From assembly GCA_027924585.1 (NCBI GenBank), contig BSBM01001663.1, forward strand, positions 62,001 to 126,000: a DNA stretch of 64,000 nt. The letters run 5' to 3'. Position numbers and translations under genes: made by a program. The notes beneath the pieces were generated by a model. It searched no databases and was not told the origin of the DNA. It saw nothing but the letters and a program-made list of their open reading frames with translations. Shown piece by piece: positions 21,736-31,356 of the stretch (the first letter of the stretch is position 1; every line of letters starts with the position of its first letter). The DNA is from Larix kaempferi (taxonomy: Eukaryota; Streptophyta; Pinopsida; Pinales; Pinaceae).

Positions 21736-24546
21736 ACAGGTTGCAAACACTCGGGCTTAGTTGGGCTCAGCGCGAGGAAGAGAAATATAAGGTTGGTTGA
21801 AGCCTTCTGCCTGTTAAATACAGGGTTTTATCCCTGCGAAGGGGGAAGGAGGAGGATATTTTCTAAGGAGAGGAGGGCAGAGCTGGGTGAGAAGTAATAA
21901 TTTTGATCACTGTTTCGAATACGGGAAGAGAGCTCTGGTGCTAAGGTCTATTCTTACCCTTAGGTCAGTACAGGTCAGTAGATAACATATTTTTGTTTAT
22001 CTCCGTTGATATATTTATTACTGAATCGAACTTGGATTTGAATCTCTGTAACCTCAATTCTGCGGTTATGCGTGGGACTGGCGAAGGGTTTAAAATTAAT
22101 TATATGATTTAGTTTTGATTTGTTTGTCGACGGGCTGCACTTTAGCTGGGTGATCTCATACCTAAACCTGTAGTTAGGCGATATCATACATGAATAAAGT
22201 TTATTTATGTGCTAATCGAATTTGAGTAATTTCGCAGCTGGTACCTTGTATAGGCTTGTTGCCCCAGGTGCGTTAGATCTCGATAAGGGATATCTGTGTG
22301 TCAAAACCGTTTGGTGAGGTTTTCTCACCATTACCTTCTAGATCAATAGCTGCTGAAAGAAGATATTGGACCTCAGATACATTTGTGCTAACCTCTTGAT
22401 TTAGCTTGAACTATAGTTATATTATATATGCTTTCAGTAAGTGAGTAGGAACTCTGTTCTCTGCGTTTATACATATGTTGCCACGTCCTTTCCGATTACA
22501 TTGAGTTCGTATTTTTATTGCTTAACTGACTGATCATAATTTTGTTAGATCCCTATTCTACTGATAATTTTTGCTGGATGAAGAAACCTATGCAGTTCAC
22601 ATACATGCTGTCTACTATACTTTAATTTCCTTAGCTTATCTTTTGTTTTACCGTCGTGTGATGAATAAAATCTGTAGTAGTATGGGATGGGGACGGCTCT
22701 AAGAAGCCCGAAACCAAGTTGTGATGCTCCTCAACATTTGTTTTTATCATGCTAACCTTTTTAGACTTTATTACTGCTTAATGGTTAAAATTTGAGTTTT
22801 CTTTATTATATAAATTATGCATGCTGTGATGACAACGGGAGAGAACGGCTCCTTATGGTCCTCATCCTTTGTAAATTGTAAATTAGTTGCAATGTCGCGG
22901 TGACAGTAGGGAGAGGACGACCCTTGGTGAGCTTGATCCCCTGTAATTTGGGTTTTGTTTACAATGCTGCAATTGTCTGAGGTTGGGAAATCTCCCTCTG
23001 AGAGGATTGACCATTATTATTATTATGTTTGCATCCATGTGGCAAGCTATTCCCTTTTCACTTAAACGAGTTATGGGTTAATATAGTGTTTTGCTTCTTG
23101 ATAGAACTCTTAAGTTAGAGGAAAAGCATCTATGTATGCAGGATTATCTTATCCATGCTATGGGGAAAGGATGGATCGGTGAGATCCATCCCTTTGTTCA
23201 ACGATTAGTATTACTTTGATTTTAGTACAAAACTTATATCCAAGCATCAGGATTGGTCCATATCTTTGTTTATATATACTCTGTTTTACATACGAAGGAC
23301 GATTATTAGAAGTGAGGACAAACCCTTACATTGTTGGTTTAAATGTACTTGTACATATACACTCCGTTTCATATCTAAAGTAATAACGCTATTGATAGAA
23401 GCATAGATCCTTGGTAAAAATATGTTATAGATATGTATAACATCCAAGAACTCTAGCAGCTAAAAACTTGTGTAGTTACCTTCTTTTACATTATCCCCGT
23501 ATGGATCAGTTAGGATATATGTCTTATAGATCAGAGATCTGTGTAAAGGATTTATTTCTTCTTTGAATTGCTTGAGTATGGTATCGAAGATGAGAAAACC
23601 ATATAGATTTGGATTATTGAATCTCTCTGGTGAGAGGCTTTGAAAAGAGAAAAGAAAGCGTAAAATACCATGTCAAAAGGTGTATCCTTCTATTGAATAA
23701 ATAATATAAGACTTTCATGGATGTAGCCCTAGATTGGGTGAACCACCTTAACTTGGTAGCATGTTGATGTGCCCCTTATGTGTGTTCAAAAATGTATACA
23801 ATTGTCATTAGTTCATTTTATAGTGACGTATATTTTATGAGTCATTTTGGAATTTGATTATGCTAATTTATGATGATGTGGTGCAATGTGTCTTGGTGGC
23901 ATATTCCAGGTACAGGTTATTACCGAGGTTAGTATGAAGAGGAATGCATTACTTCGAAGTAGAACATATGATCATGGAAATTCTCCTTCTAAGATAATTA
24001 TTCTTATCATTTTGTTCAATCAGAGTTTTTAGTTTGATTATTTTTTTTTGAGATGGATGATAAATGTACTTGACAAGGTACATACCAGCGTGTTTTTCAC
24101 TCACAAAAGCTTAGTAAGAAGAGAATGTTTTGATCAAGTATGGATAGTACAATGTGGAGGATGAGTTTCTTATATTTCCTTTATTTTTTTCGCATAGAAA
24201 AGATCTCCTTACAAATATTTTATTTTGTTGTTAACAGGTGAATTAGGCATATGGTCGAAATTCTGTGGAACCTGTGGAAAGATAAGAGCATAAATGTTAT
24301 GCATGGTAAAGTAAGGGGGTGAGGATTTAAGATTCACGTCATAACTGTTATTTATTCCTTAAGTTTGAAAGTATGGATTGAATAAAGATCTAGGCCCAAA
24401 TGGGTCAGAGTAATCGTATGGTTACAAAATGTATATGACGAAAGAATTGATAAATTGAAAGAGATTTTCCTCGACTCGAGCGAGGAGGCTTGAGGGGAAA
24501 TAAATTTCGGGATTCAAGCGAGAAGGCTTGAGGGGAATTATGTAAT
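21736..24546 (+). other. LARD-A non-coding interior
   Basis: This 2.8-kb stretch has no recognisable protein. It includes an AATAAATAATA signal plus a U5-type hairpin motif at about 23694-23746, as if a second LTR-like 3' end were embedded. A block at about 23855-24005 is alignable with 59065-59218 in LARD-B. The lack of codons but retention of aligned islands suggests RNA-level constraint. Confidence 0.6.
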
Positions 24547-24692
24547 AGTGCATTAATAAGCACTGAAACATTCCTTGGAAATCAGGGAGTTGACAGCCGC
24601 CAGGATTCTTGATTGAATCAGCCGGCTGTAAAGACCTAGGCAAACTATAATAAAATGCATATGCGGGAGGCAGGACGCTGCTTAGTATGCAT
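24547..24692 (+). ncRNA. Structured four-hairpin module, LARD-A copy
   Basis: Four successive hairpins. A: AGTGC (24547) with GCACT (24560). B: ATTCCTTG (24570) with CAGGGAGT (24583), loop GAAAT. C: ACAGCCG (24593) with CGGCTGT (24623), enclosing GATTC/GAATC. D: ATGCATA (24655) with TATGCAT (24686), enclosing AGGCAG-GACG-CTGCTT. Between C and D is the conserved single strand AAAGACCTAGGCAAACTATA, holding a TATA-like box (24646). The same order occurs in LARD-B (59924-60067) and on the minus strand of LARD-C (50820-50967), with pair-preserving changes in the stems. It is either a 3'-proximal structured RNA signal of the genomic transcript or an internal promoter with a structured leader. No Rfam-type family is recognised. 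Confidence 0.7.
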
Positions 24693-24703
24693 GGGAGAAA
24701 GTA

Positions 24704-24873
24704 TTGCTGTGTGAGCACTATGGTGTTAGGCAAGAAATCTCCGAAAGGATTGCTGCGTGAGCACTATGGTGTTAGGAAAGAAATCTGTGAAATAATTGCT
24801 GTGTGAGCACTGAAGTGTTAGGCAAGAATTTCGAAAGGATTGTTGTGTGAGCACTCGGGTGTTAGACAAAAAT
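24704..24873 (+). repeat. Hairpin tandem repeat, four units, LARD-A
   Basis: Units start TTGCTG/TTGTTG at 24704, 24750, 24796 and 24840 (periods 46, 46 and 44 bp). Each has the form TTG(C/T)TG(T/C)GTGAGCACT....GTGTTAG(G/A)(C/A)AA. AGCAC can pair with GTGTT around a 4-nt loop that varies (TATG, TATG, TGAA, TCGG). The fourth unit changes TTGC...GCAA to TTGT...ACAA, a paired change. LARD-B has three units and LARD-C one. Confidence 0.8.
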
Positions 24874-25248
24874 TTTCTGGACCAAGTGAATGGTTTGTTG
24901 TGATTAAGTTCATAGTCTACATTCCTGGATCACTTGAATTATGTGTACTTGTGATAATAAAAGCACAAACAATGATTAAAATATATTCCATAGACTGCAA
25001 ATGTTATGTTACAATAAATGACTCAGTATTTATGAATATGAGTTTGATTATGAAGTTGATGATAAGTTTTACAGTTTCTTTGAATTCCAGTTTAAAAAAA
25101 AAAAAAAATGCAGGGTGATTGATAGTGACTTGCGAGAAATTCATGAAAAACCAGAGAAGGTAAGAATAGAAATGATGAAGCAAGCAGAAAGGTGACTCAA
25201 GAAGAGAGGACGAACTGCTAGAATATATCAACACCGAGGACAGTGTTA

Positions 25249-25266
25249 TTTTTAAGGGGAGAAGGA
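25249..25266 (+). promoter_or_regulatory. Polypurine tract of LARD-A
   Basis: TTTTTAAGGGGAGAAGGA directly precedes the TG of the 3' LTR. Upstream, CACCGAGGACAGTGTTA is shared with LARD-B (CACCGAGGACGGTGTTA). Confidence 0.85.
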
Positions 25267-28200
25267 TGTAATATCCCTCTCTATATCCCTATCAAATTTA
25301 TAAAGAAAGATATATATATTTAAGTAGTGTTAGGAAGTGTTACCTTCTTATATATATATTGATCAATTAGAGATTCATACATACTTAAATATGGTATATT
25401 AATAAAGATATATATATATATATATATATATTTAAGTGTAAGAATGATTACCTTCTTTTATATAATGGATCAAGTAGAGATTCATAGGCACTTAAATATG
25501 ATATATTAATAAGGATATAGACATATAATTTACTTGTGTTAGGAAGCGGTTACCTTATTTGTAATGGATGAATTAGAAATTCATAAGCCGGTAATCATGT
25601 TATATCCATAAAGAAAATAAGTTATTAATAGAGTAAATATACAGTCAAATGAGAAGAAAGCTTGTATGACAATTCATATGAGATTATACCTGTCTATAGT
25701 GTCGAATAGAAACATATGGGAACTCTTTGTTTACTAGTTAACTTCCTACCTTGTAAAAAGGAGAACGTTAGTGCTTAGTTTGTTTTACCTTGAGTGATTG
25801 AAGGAGACTGCCTCCTTAGTGGAGCGCCTTCACCAAACTGCCGCCACCTGTCCCCAGCGTAAGTGTTCAATATTCCAGCTAGTGGAAGACCTTCTTTGCA
25901 TGAAGAAACGTGGAGAAGAGAAGAGAACTGGTTCTTATAAATATAGGAGCGTTAGTGAGGGAGAGGGGGAGACGGGAGTCTTGGGAAAAGTGAAATCTGC
26001 ATTTTCGAAAGGAGATCTCTGTGATGTGGTTTGAAGAACAGAACTAGGCGATTGTAGCTTTCTGCTGAAATGGTATTTACGGTCCATATATTATGAAGAG
26101 GTAGAAATCGTATTCTTGCCTGCTAACTCCGTTTAGATTATACTGAAATAGTATTTATTGTCCATATATTATGAAGATGCGGAAATCGCATTCTTGCCTG
26201 CTAACTCCGATTTGATATGTTGAATTTGTAGTTCGTGGATATCAGGCGATCCTTAATTAATGTTTATGATATCTCTGTAGATACACTTAGACTTATATTA
26301 TACTCCAGATTCCTGTGGATCTCGACGATGGAGCTACTACATTGAATACGTGTGGATCCCCGTGGATCTCTGGGTATGGATCCACTGCCTCGAAAACTTG
26401 TAGATCAGGGATTGCCGTTGATATGATATCATGCCAACGTGATTCCTCTTTCACCGCTAGTTGTCCCGTTTTTTTATATATATTATGATATCTCTGAAAT
26501 TGTGGGGAAAAATGCGTCGGGTGGTTGTAACGGCTTTGTCATCATGGGTTAAGTTCTTGTTTATATATATTTTTGCTTTTACGTATGCTATCTACCCTCG
26601 CCCTTCTCATAGGGTGCCAACGAAGGGATAGTTGAAACCTTGAATCTCTGTTGTGGTCGATCTCGGTTAGAATCATGGTCTTGCCTCCTTTAGATCCGAA
26701 AGTATTGTGCAGCATTTATGAGTTCAGTTTTCTAGATCAAATCTCTGTTAGAGTAGTGCGTTACTGCATTCCGTAGACTTTAATCCCTATATATATATTG
26801 TGTTGTGCAGCATTCAAAGGGATAGATCTTCCTCTGTCGGGAAATGCGTTTTTGTTGATATCCATCTACCCAAGAAGCCGTTTCCGTTTTCTGTTTAGGA
26901 ATAGGAATTTCCAGGATGAAATCATGTTGGGTTTACCTATTGAAGCCGAATGAGATTTTTACTGCTTAGGATTATAATTTCCGAGTTATAATCGCTTTCT
27001 CTGCTTGTTTCCTGCATGAAATTGCTTTATCATTGTTTTCTGAAGAAATCGTGGGATCCTCTTAGAATCTCTACTTGGTTATAGATCTTGACATTTATTT
27101 TTGTGAAATCGTATCTCTATTATAAGTTTGCAATCCAAATTTGTTGAAAGAATTTGATAAAGGGAGACTCTGTGTAGCTATGGCAGAGCTCGACCCTTAA
27201 GAGTTATAGATCTGATAATTATTTTGTGAAATCGTATCTCTGTTATAAATTTACAAATCCAGATTTAAATTATAGTTGAATATAGTATGGAGGAATCAAG
27301 ATAAGACGACTGCCATATGGGTGATAGAGTCTGATCCTTAATATTTGAAATCGTTGTTGACATCATATGTTAATAAGGAAATGCTGGTAGTAATGATAAT
27401 GCCCCCTTTTGTTATAATTATTAGAATTATATAGTTTATAGTACTGTAGGATTCATTAGTTCAAATGCCTCTACCCCGAAGTGAGGGCGTTCGTTATCAT
27501 ATCTGTATGCTGCCTTAGAGCTTTGTCAATTATTTAATATGCTAATGAATGCTATGCCAATGTGTTGGTTAGATCTAGAACATTTTTATGGTGCTACGAC
27601 GTGGTACATTTTTGGATCTATTGTATCTATCTACTTCCTGAATAATACGGTTCTGTATGAGATCCCTATGGTTAGCATGAATGCCCATGAAAACTCAGTT
27701 TCAGTTTGCTGAGAGATCAGGGGTTGCTGGAATCGTATTTCTTGTCTAAGCTTACTGACACCCTGCTGCGATAAATAGAAAGGAGAAGACTTGTTCCAGA
27801 AAGGCTTTGAGGAAAGTCTGTATTTGTGTAATGCAATGATGACGTTGCTATTGTAAACCTCTTTCATGAATAAAAAAAAATGCAAACACCTTTTGTGGAC
27901 TAGCCCGTGTACGGGTGAACCACGTTATCTTGGTCTGGTTATTTCTATGGCCTTTATTATATGCGTATGATCCTTTTGACGATTGCATGAATTTCTTCTC
28001 AAAGGTGCTATCTTATAATTGATGTTTATAACACATTGGTCAAGTGCATCTTGGCCAGGGGTAATTCATGTTAATGTTGTTAAATGGTAATTCATGTTAA
28101 TGTTGTTAAATGATAATTCAGGTTAATGTTGTTAAATGATATTTCATGTTGATGTGTTGTGACGATCACATAGTTATGGACAATTCCGGATGCAGTTAAC

Positions 28201-28425
28201 CTTAAGTTACTACTACACGGTAAGAACTTCATGAGTATGTTTCAAGTTAAAAGATGATGCATGATGAGTATTTTCAATTTAACTAATCGCCAATTGTTAT
28301 CAGGGAAAATGTGTCCAGAATCTTGGTACTTACAGGAATGAATTGTGTTCTCGAAGTTTCATTATTGTTATGCAAATTTCTAAAAATCACTAATTTACTA
28401 ACTCGTTTTATTTGGAGATGTCACA
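25267..28425 (+). repeat. LARD-A 3' LTR
   Basis: Near-identical to the 5' LTR, with scattered substitutions and a shorter (TA)n run. It carries the same internal landmarks, shifted by about 6.7 kb. Confidence 0.93.
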
Positions 28426-28430
28426 ATCAC

Positions 28431-29253
28431 CTACTATTACATATACACATATAGGATGCACACTTTCTTTAAAACCATACCATGACTTACTGTGCATTTA
28501 GAATTATACCACTTATATGATAAAGTCACACAATCGCATAATCACAAGTTAGGTGTTGAGTGTATGCATGTAACACCATAACACCCAACCCTTTAACCAC
28601 ATAAGCATGTAATCACTTATCAACATGCATTCCCATAACCTACATGTAACAACATATTAACTCTAGGTACATCACAACAAAATATTCTGTCTTGTGGCTA
28701 CCAACCTAGTAAGACCAACATCTTACACATTAACATCAATTACAGTGACTACATCTCAACAAGACCTTTACCACATCTCCAGAACACACATAAGAGTACT
28801 TAACTTAGTCACATATAATCATCATATCATAACAATGATCCTATTTATCCATACCTATCATCAACCTATTACCAACGAATATAAACAAGCTATTATTTAC
28901 CTAGAGTTTTTTGAGAGGAGTAAGTCCTTTGATGTTCCTTATTCAACAATTCATTTAACTAGTCCATTAATTAGATCAAGGTACATGTATTTATATCAGA
29001 TAATATTCAATTCAAGACATATGATAAGAACACACTATTCAATTCCAATAACGTGCACCTACTATCCAATTCCCATGCACACCATCGCTCATGCAATACC
29101 ATTCCACTTCTAATACATACAATATGCAAGCACTATGCAATCTCATTACATGTCTCATTCATACCATTACATATTTAGTGTATTCACTTAATAAAAGAAA
29201 TTAGTGTAAAGGGATTAGGGTTATGCCCTTCATTCCCTATCTTATATCTAGTA
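28431..29253. other. Flank between LARD-A and the DNA transposon, non-coding
   Basis: An AT- and CA-rich stretch continuing the sequence interrupted by LARD-A. A 139-codon frame at 28694-29113 is biased to His, Ile, Thr and Tyr, as expected of chance reading of CAT/ATA-rich DNA. It is not called. Confidence 0.4.
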
Positions 29254-29287
29254 TATGAGTGAATCCATGAAGATGAGTGTCTATTAT
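29254..29287 (+). repeat. Left terminal inverted repeat (candidate)
   Basis: Begins TATGAGTGAATCCATGAAG and ends GTGTCTATTAT. It pairs with 44852-44885. Similarity may extend outward to CTTAT on both sides. Confidence 0.6.
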
Positions 29288-30280
29288 TGGGGGGTCTTAT
29301 AAGAAAATAAATCTGATTTTTTCATGTTTTTCAACTTTGGGCGAACAAAAGTGATATTTTTGTTTAGAATTTCACTTTTCAGTAAAACGAATAGAGAATT
29401 ATGTTAGCTTTCTATTCATATTTTTTTCAAATTTTTTTATTGATATTTGACATGTCAATTTGGAAAATGTTTGACAGTATGTTCTTATAAAATGAAAGGA
29501 CTAAAAAATAGTCATATTTTGTGATGGACCTAAAGTCATTGTTAAACTTGTGTTTTGCAAAAAACAAATATGCTACGACAATATAAACACAATGTCCTAC
29601 TGCATGACTATAATTTTTCAACCAATGGATCTATATACTAATTATAATATTTTTTTGATTTCGATCAATGGGGAAAGCTTGTCGATTTGCAACATGTTTT
29701 TTGTGGTGGGACATTTCTCTCAATTTACTAGAACACTAAAAAACCTAAGAATACCCTTTTGAAGTAGACACTCAAATAAACTGCACCATATTTTTTTTAA
29801 TTTTTGTGGTGGTGTATTTTTGAAGTTATGGATTTTTCATTTCACGCATTTTGAAAGAGATGAAACCAAACTGGACACATGTTAACAAAAAAAAAATTAA
29901 AATTATCAGATTTCACCTAAACACAACAATAGCTATACCTACGGAAAGTAGATTCAATGATGAAACTAATGGTATCAAGTCCGATAGTCGATTTGTAGTG
30001 TAGGAGATTGTTTTTACCTTCCAAAAATGAATAAACTTGAAAACTTCGAAGAATTGTGAAGTTTTAAGGGCTTAGAAGGTATTCGGCCGAATAAGTATTT
30101 TCTGTTACCAAACCGTTAAAAATAAAAACGGTTGTTCGGCCGAAAAACAAAACACAAAATATTTTTTGTCGGCCGGGAAAAAAAAAGAAAAAAAGATATT
30201 AGATTAGTTATAATTGTTTAAATAAAACTAAATAGAATCATTATTTTGCATCTTTTGTTTTCATAGACGTCTCTATAAAA

Positions 30281-31215
30281 TATTTTTGAAGGGGTTTTTC
30301 AAAGGAGATTTCTTTCAAGGAGTGCAAAAGAAGTTTTTTTTCCTTCTTATTTCTTTCCAAGGGGTACATTCAAAGAGTTTTTTTTCCAAGGTATTTTTGC
30401 AAAGGAGTTTTTATTCCAAGGGTTTTTTCAAAGAGTTTTTTTTCCAATGTATTTTTGCAAAACAGTTTTTTTTTCCAACTGGCTTTTCAAATAAGTTTTT
30501 TTTAATAGTATTTTTTCAAAGGAGTTTTTTCCAAGGGGTTTTTACAAAGAAGATTTCTTTACAAGGTGTTCCCAAGGGGTTTTTTCAAAGACTTTCGTTT
30601 CCAAGGTATTTTTGCAAAGGAGTTTTTTTCTAAGTGGTTTTTTCAAAGAATTTTTTTTTTCAAGGTATTTTTTCAAAGGGTTTTTTTTCCAAGGGGTTGC
30701 TACAAAGAAGATTTTTTTACAAGGTATTCCCAAGGGGTTTTTTCAAAGAGTTTTTTTCTAAGGTATTTTGGTAAATGAGTTTTTTTTTCCAAGTGGTTTT
30801 TCAAAGAATTTTTTTTTCAAGGTATTTTTTCAAAGGAGTTTTTTTTTAATGGTTTTTTACAAAGAAGATTTCTTTACAAGGTGTTCCCGAGGGTTTTTTT
30901 CAAAGAGTTTTTTTTCCAAGGTATTTTTGCAAAGGAGTTTTTTTTTCCAAGTGGTTTTTTCAAAGAAGTTTTTTTTTCAAGGTATTTTTTCAAAGGATTT
31001 TTTTTCCAAGGGGTTTTTACAAAGAAGATTTCTTTACAAGGGTTTTTTCAAAGGAGATTTATTGCCAAGGAGTTCTTATTTCTTTCCAAAGAGTTTTTCT
31101 TCAAAGGAGATTTCTTTCCAACGAGTTTTTTTATTTCTTTTCAAGGAGATTTCTTATATCTTTTCAAGGGGTTTTTTCAAATGAAATTTATTTCCAAGGA
31201 GTTTTTCTTCAAGGG
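30281..31215 (+). repeat. Low-complexity array with a 158-bp higher-order period
   Basis: Short T-rich monomers of the type TTTTCAAAGGAGTTTTTTTC-CAAGG fill 0.9 kb. A landmark TACAAAGAAGATTT recurs at 30543, 30701, 30858 and 31018, giving steps of 158, 157 and 160 bp. Open frames of 115-138 codons, all Phe/Lys/Ser/Gly, are artefacts of the repeat. Confidence 0.85.
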
Positions 31216-31356
31216 ACTCTTACAAGATTTTTATAAGGTGAAGTAAATTTTAGTTTATGTTTTTATAAATTCTGTAACTGTTTTTAAACCTTAAATTTTT
31301 ATTTTTTTACTATAAAGTGATGATTCTTTAATTTATCCTCTATAGATTAAACAATC

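Larger units (their letters stand above)
18558..28425 (+). mobile_element. LARD-A: coding-free LTR retrotransposon, 9.87 kb
   Basis: LTRs at 18558-21721 (3164 bp) and 25267-28425 (3159 bp) begin TGTAATATCCCTC and end GGAGATGTCACA. A perfect 5-bp target duplication ATCAC flanks the element (18553-18557 and 28426-28430). The primer site TGGTATCAGAGC is 2 bp inside the 5' LTR, and a purine tract abuts the 3' LTR. The 3545-bp interior has no frame above 103 codons and no gag, protease, reverse transcriptase or integrase motif. This is the layout of a large retrotransposon derivative (LARD) mobilised in trans. LTRs differ at roughly 1% by eye, so it is fairly young. It is inserted in the gypsy remnant. 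Confidence 0.93.

Noticed and set aside
24422-24733. 103-codon minus-strand frame across the LARD-A module, with a similar one at 59,785-60,018
   Set aside because: Both copies share a short MPRSLQPADS-like or related peptide only because the structured module is conserved. The frames differ in length and the changes favour base pairing, not codons.
28694-29113. 139-codon frame rich in His, Ile, Thr and Tyr
   Set aside because: Composition follows CAT/ATA-rich DNA; no domain and no support from neighbours.
29254-31215. Possibility that the left arm is a CRISPR-like or bacterial array
   Set aside because: Spacers are not unique, there are no cas-like genes, and the context is clearly a plant nuclear repeat.
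30286-31246. Phe/Lys/Ser-rich frames of 115, 138 and 121 codons
   Set aside because: Products of a T-rich tandem repeat (TTTTCAAAGGAG type). Several frames are open because the repeat lacks stop codons.
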